Source: Rheinheimera maricola (lineage in GTDB: Bacteria > Pseudomonadota > Gammaproteobacteria > Enterobacterales > Alteromonadaceae). Taken from it: 64,000 bases of DNA. Location of the stretch: positions 62,001 through 126,000 of the forward strand of contig NZ_JAERPS020000002.1 in the NCBI RefSeq assembly GCF_016918075.2, given 5' to 3'. This document shows positions 18,049 to 27,796 of this stretch, piece after piece (within the stretch, counting starts at the first letter, position 1; the number at the start of each line of letters is the position of its first letter). A program made the position numbers and the translations under genes. The notes beneath the pieces are model-generated. The model did not search any database. It saw only the letters and a program-made list of their open reading frames with translations, and was not told the DNA's origin.

Positions 18049-18971
18049 TTTGCACCCCCACGGCCATGTTCTACTAAGGAGACAAACAGCTCCTCCAGCC
18101 GGTTAGCTTTGTTACGCATTGATAACACCTTAATATCCTGTGCGCTAAGCTGCGCAAAAATAGCATTTAAGCCCTGCGCTTTTTCTACGTCGACTTCAAT
18201 ACTATGGCCATCCAGCGTCCGCCAGTTTATGCCCTCTAAACTTACGGCGCTTGCATCCGAGGCTAAATCCAGTACAAAGGTTTCGCGGGTTAGCTTTGAT
18301 AACAACGCCTTCATGCTGGTGTTTTCAATAATCAGGCCTTTGTCGATAATGGCGATATTGCGACATAAGCTCTCTGCTTCTTCCAGATAATGCGTAGTCA
18401 GAATTATGGTCACGCCCTGTTGATTAATTTTGCGCAAAAACTCCCACATCGAGCGACGCAGCTCTATATCCACCCCAGCTGTCGGTTCATCCAATATCAG
18501 CAGTTTGGGTTCATGCATTAAGGCGCGGGCTATCATTAAGCGTCGTTTCATACCGCCGGATAACTCGCGCGCCCGTGCAGTGCGCTTATCCCATAAGCCA
18601 AGCTGACTGAGGTATTTCTCTGCCCGCTGCAGCGCCAGCTTTTTTGGCACACCATAATAACCGGCCTGATTGACCACTATCTGCAACACGGTTTCAAACT
18701 GGTTAAAATTAAACTCCTGCGGCACTAAACCCAGCTGGCTTTTGGCGGCTTCAAGGTCGGTATCAATATCGTAATCAAATACCTTAACGCTACCGCTGGA
18801 TTTATTTACCAGCGAACTGATAATGCCAATGGTGGTACTTTTGCCGGCGCCATTGGGGCCCAGCAAGGCAAAAAAATCGCCTTGCTTGACCTGCAGGTCG
18901 ATACCGCTTAATGCCTCGGTACCGCTTTTATACACCTTATGTAGGCCTTTAATATCTAACGCTAAACTCAA
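18045..18971 (-). CDS. yadG: ABC transporter ATP-binding protein YadG
   Basis: 308 residues. Walker A is GPNGAGKST (near residue 40), the signature motif LSGGMKRR, Walker B LLILDEPTAGVD, and the H-loop TTHYLEEAE. The C-terminal extension of about 80 residues is usual for the drug/polysaccharide exporter subfamily. It energises the YadH permease encoded immediately downstream with a four-base overlap. ubiX ends upstream of it with two intervening bases. Confidence 0.9.
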   Translation of the reverse strand: MSLALDIKGLHKVYKSGTEALSGIDLQVKQGDFFALLGPNGAGKSTTIGIISSLVNKSSGSVKVFDYDIDTDLEAAKSQLGLVPQEFNFNQFETVLQIVVNQAGYYGVPKKLALQRAEKYLSQLGLWDKRTARARELSGGMKRRLMIARALMHEPKLLILDEPTAGVDIELRRSMWEFLRKINQQGVTIILTTHYLEEAESLCRNIAIIDKGLIIENTSMKALLSKLTRETFVLDLASDASAVSLEGINWRTLDGHSIEVDVEKAQGLNAIFAQLSAQDIKVLSMRNKANRLEELFVSLVEHGRGGAK

Positions 18972-18973
18972 TG

Positions 18974-19609
18974 TTATTCTCCTGCTTTTACTACGTCACC
19001 GCTGTAGCCCCAACGATTAAGTAACTGATGCGGCAGCTTAAGATGATCTAAAATACGCGCCACCATAAAATCGACTAAATCGCTTATCTGTTTCGGCTGA
19101 TGATAAAAACCGGGCGCTGCCGGCATAATGGTGACACCAAGCCTGGCCAGCTTAAGTAAATTTTCCAGATGAATGGCACTAAGCGGACTTTCACGCGGAA
19201 CTAAAATCAGCTGGCCGCCTTCTTTAATCACCACATCAGCGGCGCGCTCAATTAAATTGTCACTGGCTCCGGTCGCAATGGCCGACACCGTGCCAGTAGA
19301 ACACGGGCAAACTACCATTTGTCGTGGTGCCGCCGAGCCGGACGCCACCGGTGAGAACCAGTCGTCCTTGCCATATACTTTAAGTAAAGCGGCATCACAG
19401 CCAAAATGCATAAGCAGCATTTCGGTGCATTTATCCGGCGAGGCCGGCAGCTTAATGTCATGCTCGGTAGCAAACACCACCCGCGCAGCGCTGGATACCA
19501 GCAAATGCACTTTAACCCCTTGCGCCAGCAACAACTCAAGTAGGCGCCAGCCGTAAGGCGCCCCCGAAGCACCGCTAAAGGCCAGAGTAATTTCTTTGTC
19601 AGTGTGCAT
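18974..19609 (-). CDS. ubiX: Flavin prenyltransferase UbiX
   Basis: Attaches a dimethylallyl group to FMN, making the prenylated cofactor needed by the UbiD decarboxylase in ubiquinone synthesis. 211 residues from ATG 19609. Typical motifs are [10 protein letters not shown] at the N-terminus (FMN phosphate site), [12 protein letters not shown] in the middle and LVPRESPLS. The start is chosen because the mpl stop and this ATG share one base (TAATG). A frame starting four codons earlier lies inside mpl. Confidence 0.94.
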   Translation of the reverse strand: MHTDKEITLAFSGASGAPYGWRLLELLLAQGVKVHLLVSSAARVVFATEHDIKLPASPDKCTEMLLMHFGCDAALLKVYGKDDWFSPVASGSAAPRQMVVCPCSTGTVSAIATGASDNLIERAADVVIKEGGQLILVPRESPLSAIHLENLLKLARLGVTIMPAAPGFYHQPKQISDLVDFMVARILDHLKLPHQLLNRWGYSGDVVKAGE

Positions 19610-20967
19610 TAATGCTCCCATTTGCGCTTCAATGCGCTAATCAGCTTGTCGTGAATGCCACCAAAGCCGCCGTTACTCATAATGACAATACTGTCGCCCT
19701 GTTCAGCCTGCTCGGTGAGTAAACTGACCAATGCATCAACATCTTGCGACAAGCTTGCCTTGGGTGCCAAAGCGCGGGTCAGAGCCTCCAGTGACCAGTT
19801 GGCGCTAGCCGGCTCGTACAAAAACACCTTATCGGCCAGCGCCAGCGATAACGGCAAGGCCGCCTGGTGCACCCCCATCCGCATAGTGTTAGAGCGTGGC
19901 TCCAGTACGGCCAAAACCCGGTTATGGCCTACTTTATTACGAATGCCCTGCAAGGTAGTGCTGATGGCGGTTGGGTGATGAGCAAAATCGTCGTACACCT
20001 TAATACCGGCAACATCGGCTTTTAGCTCCATCCGCCGCTTGGGCGCAATAAACTGCGTCAGCGCCTCCAATGCGATCTCTACCGGCACGCCGGCATGGCG
20101 GGCAGCAGCAATCGCCATCACGGCATTATCGACATTATGCTGGCCGCTAAGCTGCCAGCTTAGCTCGCCGAGAAATTTATCCTGATAGCACAAGGCAAAG
20201 TGGCTGCCATCACTGTTGATAAGCTCGGCACGCCAATCAGCGCCATAGCTCTGGCGCTCACTCCAGCAGCCCATATCCAACGTTTGCTTAACCGCCGGCG
20301 TATCTTCCGGTGACAATACCAAACCATTGGCCGGCACCATGCGCAGCAAATGATGAAACTGCCGTTGAATAGCAGCTAAATCGGGGAAAATATCCGCATG
20401 ATCGTACTCCAGGTTATTCAACACCAGTGTGCGCGGCCGGTAATGCACAAATTTTGAACGCTTATCAAAAAAAGCGGTGTCGTATTCGTCAGCTTCAATA
20501 ACGAAAAACGGCGACTCGCCAAGCCGTGCCGAGCAGTCAAAGTTCTGCGGAATACCACCGATTAAAAAACCGGGCTTTAAGCCGGCGTAATCTAAAATCC
20601 AGGCCAACATGGTGCTGGTGGTGGTTTTGCCATGCGTGCCCGACACCGCCAGCACCCAACGATCATACAGTACCTGCTCGGCCAGCCACTGCGGGCCGGA
20701 GCTATAACGTAAATTGGTATTTAATACATATTCCACCGCAGGATTACCGCGTGATAAGGCATTGCCGATAATCACTAAATCCGGTGCCGGTTCCAGTTGA
20801 GCCGGATCCCAGCCTTGCGTAAGCTCAATACCCAGCTGTTCTAGTTGCGTGCTCATCGGCGGATACACGTTGGCATCGGCACCGGTAACCTTGTGGCCTA
20901 ACGATTTTGCGATGGCAGCTATGCCGCCCATAAAGGTGCCGCAGATACCGAGAATATGAATATGCAT
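19609..20967 (-). CDS. mpl: UDP-N-acetylmuramate:L-alanyl-gamma-D-glutamyl-meso-diaminopimelate ligase
   Basis: Murein recycling ligase that joins recovered tripeptide to UDP-MurNAc in the cytoplasm. The protein has 452 residues, close to E. coli Mpl (457). The N-terminal Rossmann motif is GICGTFMGG, the ATP-binding loop SGTHGKTTT (near residue 110), and the central [10 protein letters not shown] is diagnostic of Mur ligases. Transcribed divergently from fbp, with 155 bp between them, the same neighbour as in E. coli. Confidence 0.96.
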   Translation of the reverse strand: MHIHILGICGTFMGGIAAIAKSLGHKVTGADANVYPPMSTQLEQLGIELTQGWDPAQLEPAPDLVIIGNALSRGNPAVEYVLNTNLRYSSGPQWLAEQVLYDRWVLAVSGTHGKTTTSTMLAWILDYAGLKPGFLIGGIPQNFDCSARLGESPFFVIEADEYDTAFFDKRSKFVHYRPRTLVLNNLEYDHADIFPDLAAIQRQFHHLLRMVPANGLVLSPEDTPAVKQTLDMGCWSERQSYGADWRAELINSDGSHFALCYQDKFLGELSWQLSGQHNVDNAVMAIAAARHAGVPVEIALEALTQFIAPKRRMELKADVAGIKVYDDFAHHPTAISTTLQGIRNKVGHNRVLAVLEPRSNTMRMGVHQAALPLSLALADKVFLYEPASANWSLEALTRALAPKASLSQDVDALVSLLTEQAEQGDSIVIMSNGGFGGIHDKLISALKRKWEH

Positions 20968-21122
20968 AAGTTATCCTGAAAATTAATCGCCGCCATTGTA
21001 GCAAATACGCCACCGGAAACAGAATTGCGTGCAGTAACACCTGCAATTTGCGCAGAAATTCTTTAAAATACGCCAGCCCCTAACGCATTAGCAAAAATAA
21101 TTACTGAGAAGGAACCACCAGC

Positions 21123-22094
21123 ATGCGCCGCATCTCGCCAGTACTGCAACAGGACGGAGTCGACAGCGACCTTATTTCATTGCTTAAAACCATATTGGCG
21201 GCCTGCCGGGAAATTTCTTTTCGCGTAAGTCAAGGCGAATTAGCCGGAGTATTAGGTTCTACCCTGGGCGAGAATATTCAAGGGGAAACGCAGAAAAAAC
21301 TCGATATTATTGCCAATGAGTTACTTAAAGAAGTCATTTTAGAAACCGGCGTGGTAAAAGCCATCAGTTCAGAAGAAGAAGACGACACCGTTGCCGGCAA
21401 CCCAAATGGCAAATATTTAGTTACCTTCGACCCGCTGGATGGCTCCTCTAATACAGATATTAACAGCTTAATCGGCACCATTTTCTCTATTTTACCGGCC
21501 AAGGCAGACTTAGCCGCAGAAGATGCCGCGCAGTTTTTACAACCCGGCAGCGCGCAATTAGCAGCGGGTTACGTGTTGTATGGCCCCTCGACCATGCTGG
21601 CGTTAACCACCGGTAAAGGCACACGAATTTACACCCTGGATAAAACCTATGGCGGCTTCTTGCTGACAGAAGAACAAGCGGCTATTCCAAAATACACCGC
21701 CGAATTTGCCATAAATATGTCGAACCAACGTTACTGGCAACCGCCAATGCAAGCTTATATCGATGATTTACTTAAAGGCAAAGAAGGCCCGCGCGGTAAA
21801 AACTACAATATGCGCTGGATAGCGGCGATGGTAGGCGATGTGCACCGCGTACTGTGCCGCGGCGGTATTTTTGCTTACCCGCGTGATACTAAAGATGCCA
21901 ACAAACCGGATAAACTGCGACTAATGTATGAAGCCAACCCGATGAGTTTTCTGGTAGAACAGGCCGGTGGCAGCAGTTCTACCGGCTACGAACGCATTAT
22001 GGATATAGTACCCACCGACATTCATCAACGTGTGGCGGTAATACTTGGTTCGAAACACGAAGTAGAAAGCTGCGTTGCCTATCATCAGCGATAG
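21123..22094 (+). CDS. fbp: Fructose-1,6-bisphosphatase class I
   Basis: Gluconeogenic phosphatase converting fructose 1,6-bisphosphate to fructose 6-phosphate. 323 residues. The metal site [11 protein letters not shown] near residue 105 is intact, as is the substrate region near the C-terminus ([20 protein letters not shown]). The start ATG 21123 has AAGGA about ten bases before it. Followed by a hairpin terminator and then ppa. Confidence 0.97.
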   Translation: MRRISPVLQQDGVDSDLISLLKTILAACREISFRVSQGELAGVLGSTLGENIQGETQKKLDIIANELLKEVILETGVVKAISSEEEDDTVAGNPNGKYLVTFDPLDGSSNTDINSLIGTIFSILPAKADLAAEDAAQFLQPGSAQLAAGYVLYGPSTMLALTTGKGTRIYTLDKTYGGFLLTEEQAAIPKYTAEFAINMSNQRYWQPPMQAYIDDLLKGKEGPRGKNYNMRWIAAMVGDVHRVLCRGGIFAYPRDTKDANKPDKLRLMYEANPMSFLVEQAGGSSSTGYERIMDIVPTDIHQRVAVILGSKHEVESCVAYHQR

Positions 22095-22107
22095 CCATTT
22101 TTAATAG

Positions 22108-22136
22108 TGGCGTTATAATAAGCGCCAAATTTTTTT
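22108..22136 (+). terminator. Rho-independent terminator after fbp
   Basis: TGGCGTT (22108-22114) and AGCGCCA (22121-22127) can pair with one G-U. AAATTTTTTT follows at once. Confidence 0.65.
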
Positions 22137-22167
22137 GAACCGTTTTAATGAACTAAAGGATCAGGCC

Positions 22168-22695
22168 ATGAGCTTAAGCGATGTTGCAGCAGGTAAGAAC
22201 CTGCCGGAAGAAATTAACGTAATTATTGAAATTCCGGCCAATGCCGACCCAATTAAATACGAAGTAGATAAAGATACCGGCACCGTTTGGGTAGACCGCT
22301 TTATGGCAACACCGATGTTTTACCCGTGCAACTACGGATTTGTAAACCACACTTTATCACTGGATGGCGACCCGGTAGATGTATTGGTACCAACGCCTTA
22401 CCCACTGGTGCCAGGTGCAGTAATTAAATGCCGTCCGGTAGGCGTACTGTTTATGTCGGATGAATCTGGTGAAGATGCCAAAGTGATTGCCGTACCGGTA
22501 AGCAAACTGACTAAGTTATATGACCATATTCAGGATATCAACGACGTTGATGAACTGCTGAAAAAGCAAATTCAGCACTTCTTCGAGCGCTACAAAGAAT
22601 TAGAAGCAGGAAAATGGGTCAAAGTAAATGGTTGGGGCGATGCCGCCGCGGCCAAAGCGGAAATTATGACCTCATTTGAACGGGCAAAAAAATAA
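22168..22695 (+). CDS. ppa: Inorganic pyrophosphatase
   Basis: Hydrolyses pyrophosphate and pulls biosynthetic reactions forward. 175 residues, the size of the bacterial family I enzyme. The signature DGDPVD and following residues hold the Mg-binding aspartates; the N-terminal [13 protein letters not shown] is typical. The start is ATG 22168 (MSLSDV), preceded by AAGGA with suitable spacing. The frame opens earlier at 22135, but that stretch overlaps the T-run of the upstream terminator. Confidence 0.96.
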   Translation: MSLSDVAAGKNLPEEINVIIEIPANADPIKYEVDKDTGTVWVDRFMATPMFYPCNYGFVNHTLSLDGDPVDVLVPTPYPLVPGAVIKCRPVGVLFMSDESGEDAKVIAVPVSKLTKLYDHIQDINDVDELLKKQIQHFFERYKELEAGKWVKVNGWGDAAAAKAEIMTSFERAKK

Positions 22696-22713
22696 CTACC
22701 GCCTAATTAATTG

Positions 22714-22738
22714 AGCCCGACACTGTTCGGGCTTTTTA
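22714..22738 (+). terminator. Rho-independent terminator after ppa
   Basis: A seven-base perfect stem, AGCCCGA (22714-22720) and TCGGGCT (22727-22733), with a six-base loop, followed by TTTTATT. Confidence 0.85.
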
Positions 22739-22854
22739 TTGTCTGCTTACACGCCAAATCAAACAACAACAAGCATTTGCATAAATAAAGCACTATACTG
22801 CGCATAAACCTATTCTAATATTACTAAACAATTCAATGCACAGGGGCCTGCGAT

Positions 22855-24474
22855 ATGGATGTACTAAGACGTCTTTCCATTGCCAAAAAAATCTACTTAA
22901 TTCCGCTTATCGGCACTATCAGTTTTATGATTTACCTTGCGCTAGCCAGTAATACTGCACTGAACAACGTGCATACGCTGGAGCAAACCCGCGATGTACA
23001 ATTTCCGGTACTGCAGTCAGCGCAAAGCTCATTGGTGCTGCTAGAGCGGGTAAAAGACTCGCTGGCCAGTGCAGTAACCACCGGTGATGAAGAAGCCCTG
23101 GGAGGAGCTGCCAATTTTAGCAAACAGTTTGGGCAAGATTTAAACCGTATCGGTGAGCTGAATCGGGATTATGCCAGTTCGGTTAGCGCGGTAAGACAAA
23201 GCTACGACGCTTACTATCAGGTTGCTTATAAAGTGTCGCAAGAAATGATTAATAATACAGCAGACTTCAGCAGCCTGGCACAGCGCTCGGAAAAAATGAA
23301 CGCCGACTACGACATGACAGCCAAGCTGCTAACACAATTTCGTGACCAGCGCCTGCAGCAGTTTACCACCAGTATTGATGAGGCTAGCGAACAAGCTGGT
23401 ACGTTAATCTGGGTGGGAATAATAATGGGTGGCATCACCTTTGTTGCGCTGTTTGGCACTGCCTTTCCAGTAGCGCGGGGTATTCAAAGCAGCCTTGGTA
23501 ATATGATTAGCTCTTTACAAAGCCTGGCAAAAGAAGATGGCGACTTAACTGCACGTATTCACACGAAAAGCCTGGATGAGCTGGGTGATTTGGCTCATTG
23601 GTTTAATATCTTTATGCAAAAGTTGCAGCATGTGGTAACTGACATTATTAATACTGCAGTACCGCTGTCAGCGCTGGCTAAAGACTTACGCGAGCTTACG
23701 GACGACACCAATAAAACTATTGCTCAACAACGTAAAGCAGCTAACCAAGCCAAACATGCCGTGGATGATATGAGCGCCAGCGTTGTGGCCGAAGTGAACA
23801 GCGCGAATGAAGCCGCTGCAGCTGCCACGCAATCAAGTGATGCCGCCGGCCAAGGCCAGCAAACGGTGATCTCCACAGTACAAAATATTCAGCAGTTGGC
23901 GGGCAATGTTCAAGACGCGTCAGATGTGATTTTACAACTGGAAAAAGACGCCAATCAGGTCGGCACGGTACTTAGCGTGATTAAAGGCATTGCTGAGCAA
24001 ACTAACTTATTGGCATTGAATGCCGCTATTGAAGCCGCACGCGCCGGTGAACAGGGGCGTGGCTTTGCCGTGGTTGCCGATGAAGTGCGTACTCTTGCAT
24101 CACGCACACAAAAATCAACCGAGGAAATTCAGCGCACCATCGAACAACTACAAGGCGCAGCGCGTTTAGCCGTGCAAAAAATGCAACAGAGTACCGCCCA
24201 GGCTGATAACAGTGTGCAATCAGCAAATCAGGCCGGCGATGCATTGCAGCTCATTACCAAGAGCATTGCGCAGATACGCCTGATGAACCAGCAAATTGCC
24301 GATGCCACTGACGACCAACAGAAAATGGCCAGCAATATCGTGCATCATGTTGATGAGATATTTACCAACACCGAACACAGCTCAGAAAGTGCCGGCAATA
24401 TTGCTAAGGCCAGTAGCGAACTCGCTGCATTGGCACAAAATCTGGAAAATATCACCCGCTTGTTCAGGGTTTGA
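22855..24474 (+). CDS. Methyl-accepting chemotaxis protein
   Basis: Transmembrane chemoreceptor, 539 residues. There is a transmembrane helix near residues 17-35, a helical periplasmic sensor of about 145 residues, and a second helix near 183-208. A HAMP domain and the cytoplasmic coiled-coil signalling domain follow. The highly conserved hairpin tip begins near residue 380 ([19 protein letters not shown]). The C-terminus has no CheR/CheB docking pentapeptide. The sensor domain gives no clue to the ligand. Single gene, closed by a strong two-way terminator. Confidence 0.93.
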   Translation: MDVLRRLSIAKKIYLIPLIGTISFMIYLALASNTALNNVHTLEQTRDVQFPVLQSAQSSLVLLERVKDSLASAVTTGDEEALGGAANFSKQFGQDLNRIGELNRDYASSVSAVRQSYDAYYQVAYKVSQEMINNTADFSSLAQRSEKMNADYDMTAKLLTQFRDQRLQQFTTSIDEASEQAGTLIWVGIIMGGITFVALFGTAFPVARGIQSSLGNMISSLQSLAKEDGDLTARIHTKSLDELGDLAHWFNIFMQKLQHVVTDIINTAVPLSALAKDLRELTDDTNKTIAQQRKAANQAKHAVDDMSASVVAEVNSANEAAAAATQSSDAAGQGQQTVISTVQNIQQLAGNVQDASDVILQLEKDANQVGTVLSVIKGIAEQTNLLALNAAIEAARAGEQGRGFAVVADEVRTLASRTQKSTEEIQRTIEQLQGAARLAVQKMQQSTAQADNSVQSANQAGDALQLITKSIAQIRLMNQQIADATDDQQKMASNIVHHVDEIFTNTEHSSESAGNIAKASSELAALAQNLENITRLFRV

Positions 24475-24484
24475 TATATTAGAG

Positions 24485-24524
24485 TGACATAAAAAAACCG
24501 GCAACAGCCGGTTTTTTTATGTCA
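24485..24524. terminator. Bidirectional terminator between the chemoreceptor and EAL genes
   Basis: A perfect inverted repeat with 18-base arms and an AACA loop. The GC core is ACCGGC/GCCGGT, flanked by seven A and seven T, so it works on both strands. The right arm contains the TGA stop of the minus-strand gene. Confidence 0.9.
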
Positions 24525-26744
24525 TTGCTTTTGTTGCTGCAAATACAACAACAACTCAGAGTGAGGCATTGGCTTAGCATACATAAAGCCTTGCACTTCA
24601 TCACACCCCATTTTAATAATCGCTTGCTCCTGAGCCTGAGTTTCTACACCTTCAGCTATCGTAGCCAGGTTAAGTCGTTTACCAAGATTAATTATCGTCT
24701 CAGCAATCACCTCACCAGCGGGTTGATCAATATCGCGAATAAAAGCACGGTCAACTTTTATCCGGTCAAGTGGCAACTGCTGCAGATAGCTAAGTGACGA
24801 AAAACCAATACCAAAATCGTCGATCGCAACTTTAATCCCAAAACTTTTTAGCTTCTGCAAAGCGTCAATGACAATTTTGGGCTCATCCATTACCACTGAC
24901 TCAGTAATTTCTAATTCTAATAACTGCGGGTCTATTTGTTGCTGGGTCACACAATCTACTACCGATTGCACAAACCCATGGCTTCGAAATTGCGGCATTG
25001 AAACATTTACCGCAATGCGCAGACCGGTATATCCATGCTTATGCAATTGCTTGATTTGCATACAAGCCTGCTCTAACACCCAGCTACCAATTTCAACAAT
25101 CAGTCCGGAGTATTCTGCCAACGGAATAAACACAGCTGGCGACACAAACTGACCATTTGCTTGCGGCCAGCGCAGCAAAGCCTCCATACCAACCACCTGC
25201 TTAGTGCTCAGCGACACTTGAGGCTGGTACCACAACTGCAGCTTATCCTGTGCAAAATCCTGTCGAAGCATACGCAACAGCGCCAAACGCTCGGCCATTT
25301 CGTCTTCCATTTCAGCTTGATAATACTGAAAATTCTGACCGAGCTGCTTCTTGGCTTTATTAAGTGCAATATACACATGCTTAAGAATGGTCAGTCCCTG
25401 CTCTGCACTATCTGTTAAGTGGCAAAATCCGAAGGTTGCACTAATTTGTAACGCATGCTCAGAAGCTTTAAATGGCTCATCAAATACCGCTTGCAGTCTT
25501 TCAGGACTTAGCTCTGCTGCCGGCCCGACTAAACCAAACACATCGGCACCTATTCGACCAAGCTGCGCTGTTACACCAAAATGTTCTATCAGTCTGAAGG
25601 TAACGGCAATTAGTAACTCATTACCAACGTCCTGACCTAAACCATCGTTTACGTCAGAAAAATGATCAATATCAATTAACACCGCTACGTTGTTTTCAGC
25701 TTCATACCGCCGGGTATCTTGCAGGATCTGTATAAACTCATTTCTATTTGGTGTTTTCGTCAGCGGGTCAATGTAGGCAGCATGCTTAAGCTGTTGAAAA
25801 AGAGTAACATTTTCATATCCAATCGAAATGTTACTAAGGAATACTTCAATAAGCTGTCGGTCAAAATGCTCTATCGGCCTATTGGTTTCAATATACACCG
25901 CTGCACTGTGGATCTCGTTGCCCAAATACAGCACCGTATCAAGGTCCGTAAATATATGCTCGTGTGTACGCAAACATTTAGTAATTTGCTGCACAATACG
26001 CTGGTTGCCCAAACGATCTAATTGGCATTTGATATAGGGCGCATAATTACCTGCCGCACCCAGCACATAAATTGTGTCGCTGGTGCTACCATCATCCTCT
26101 ATCTGTGCACACAGCACACCCTCTGCATGCAACCCTATCAGCGAAGATATTTGTGTAACGACACCCTCTGAGAACTCATGTAATGAATGTTGCTCGAGTA
26201 AATTGGCGCCAGCATTGATAATTTTTTGCAAGCCCAGGCGATTCTGATTAATAGTGCGGATCTGCTGATAAGACCGCAGCGACGCAATAATAGAGGTAAC
26301 CAGTTTGCTGCGCGTTAGCTCTGTTTTAGTCTTGTAATCATTGATGTCGTACTCTTTGATGACGCTTTCTTCCGGCGCATAGCCCGGTTGACCAGTACGC
26401 AATACAATACGTATCTCGTCCATACCCAACTCATCACGGATCTGTTTAACCACTTTTAAACCAGCGTCGTCAGACTCCATCACCACGTCCAGCAACACCA
26501 ACGCTATTTCTGGATGCTGCTTTAAAAAAGCTATTGCTTCTTTACCGGAATAGGCGTGATGAAAAGTCAACTGCTTACCCAATACAGTAAGGTCACTTAA
26601 TGCCAGTTTGGTGACAGTATGAATTTCTTCATCATCATCAACGATCAATAGGTGCCATTCACCCAGTGTCTGCTCCAACGGCAATGTCGTTGGTTCGTCT
26701 TCTGCTAAAAACAGAAAATCTTCATCTGTTTCTTTTGACACCAT
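24522..26744 (-). CDS. Response regulator with DUF3369, degenerate GGDEF and intact EAL domains
   Basis: 740 residues, no transmembrane segments. A receiver domain (about residues 30-150) with the phosphorylatable Asp in LVLLDVVM is followed by a DUF3369 sensor region (about 165-320). A GGDEF-like domain follows, where the active-site motif reads GADVF, so cyclase activity is unlikely. The EAL domain (about 490-735) keeps EALLRW, the ELEITES segment and DDFGIGFSSL. It is therefore probably a cyclic-di-GMP phosphodiesterase controlled by phosphorylation. No partner kinase is adjacent. The start is ATG 26744. Confidence 0.88.
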   Translation of the reverse strand: MVSKETDEDFLFLAEDEPTTLPLEQTLGEWHLLIVDDDEEIHTVTKLALSDLTVLGKQLTFHHAYSGKEAIAFLKQHPEIALVLLDVVMESDDAGLKVVKQIRDELGMDEIRIVLRTGQPGYAPEESVIKEYDINDYKTKTELTRSKLVTSIIASLRSYQQIRTINQNRLGLQKIINAGANLLEQHSLHEFSEGVVTQISSLIGLHAEGVLCAQIEDDGSTSDTIYVLGAAGNYAPYIKCQLDRLGNQRIVQQITKCLRTHEHIFTDLDTVLYLGNEIHSAAVYIETNRPIEHFDRQLIEVFLSNISIGYENVTLFQQLKHAAYIDPLTKTPNRNEFIQILQDTRRYEAENNVAVLIDIDHFSDVNDGLGQDVGNELLIAVTFRLIEHFGVTAQLGRIGADVFGLVGPAAELSPERLQAVFDEPFKASEHALQISATFGFCHLTDSAEQGLTILKHVYIALNKAKKQLGQNFQYYQAEMEDEMAERLALLRMLRQDFAQDKLQLWYQPQVSLSTKQVVGMEALLRWPQANGQFVSPAVFIPLAEYSGLIVEIGSWVLEQACMQIKQLHKHGYTGLRIAVNVSMPQFRSHGFVQSVVDCVTQQQIDPQLLELEITESVVMDEPKIVIDALQKLKSFGIKVAIDDFGIGFSSLSYLQQLPLDRIKVDRAFIRDIDQPAGEVIAETIINLGKRLNLATIAEGVETQAQEQAIIKMGCDEVQGFMYAKPMPHSELLLYLQQQKQ

Positions 26745-26905
26745 TGTTCAACCTTATTAAATGATACAACTTAAATATACATGTTTAATTCGCTAATGAG
26801 TAAGTTACAACAAATTTTATTTTATACAAACAACATAGCGTTACTTGCCGCATATTTGATCAGATGTCAATATAGCCAAAATGCAGCCACTTTGTAGTAT
26901 TCACC

Positions 26906-27796
26906 ATGGTCAAAGTAACTTCGTTAAGCGGGCAGCAACGTCTGGCACAGCTGGCAAGGTCTCAATTTGGTACAGCAGAATTAAACAACGCTAGTGACAG
27001 CAAAACTGTTGGGGTGACACAAGGCGATTTTGCCGCAAAACATCAAAGCCTGAGCGCACGTTCTGGCGCCACAGTCTCTACATCTCTGACGCTGACACAG
27101 CGTGCAGAGCGCCGCATACAAATGCAGCGTGAGCGACAGCAATACAATTTGGAAAGTATTATGGCGCTGGCCATGGAGTATTGCACCGAACAAGTAGCCA
27201 ACCAAGATGTTGATCCCGACTGGTTTCAACAATTTTGTGAGTTAGTGCTGGAAATTTCCAATAAAAACATGCAACAACTTTGGGCTAAAATCCTGGCGGG
27301 AGAAATCGCAGCCCCGGGGAAGTTTTCGCTAAAAACGCTACATAGCTTAAAACGGATGAGCTACAAAGAAGCGCTGGCGCTGCAACAAGCTGCAAACCTG
27401 AGCTTTAAAACCCGACAAGACCCTACACCCAGAATTTACTTTGGCTATATTCGTAAACCCTCGCTTTGGCGAGTGCTAACCGGAAAAAACCGCGCTGTGT
27501 TAAACCTGAACCAATACGGTTTATCGTATCCACAAATATTGAGTCTGATGGACATTGGCTTGTTACACAACTCTGAAATTGAAAGTGGTTCCCTGCCTTC
27601 GGGCCAGATACTCAACTGGCAATATCAACAAACCAGCATTAATGGCACCATAAACAGCAAAGATGTCGTTTTACAGTACTATAAGTATACAGCCTGTGGC
27701 GCTGAACTATTGCCGTTGTTAACTACTCAACCCAATCTGGCATATGTGTTGGCGCTAAAGCAGCTTTTAGCCGGAATTGTGCTGTTTGGCCAATGA
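26906..27796 (+). CDS. TIGR03899 family protein, function unknown
   Basis: 296 residues, soluble. The N-terminal 70 residues are polar and probably disordered. A helical core contains the recognisable LWAKILAGEI...PGKFSLKTL segment shared with DUF2806-type proteins. The family is widespread in Alteromonadales and Vibrionaceae with no established function. Its 3' end overlaps the end of the convergent BarA-like gene by 30 bases, and no terminator separates them. Confidence 0.75.
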   Translation: MVKVTSLSGQQRLAQLARSQFGTAELNNASDSKTVGVTQGDFAAKHQSLSARSGATVSTSLTLTQRAERRIQMQRERQQYNLESIMALAMEYCTEQVANQDVDPDWFQQFCELVLEISNKNMQQLWAKILAGEIAAPGKFSLKTLHSLKRMSYKEALALQQAANLSFKTRQDPTPRIYFGYIRKPSLWRVLTGKNRAVLNLNQYGLSYPQILSLMDIGLLHNSEIESGSLPSGQILNWQYQQTSINGTINSKDVVLQYYKYTACGAELLPLLTTQPNLAYVLALKQLLAGIVLFGQ

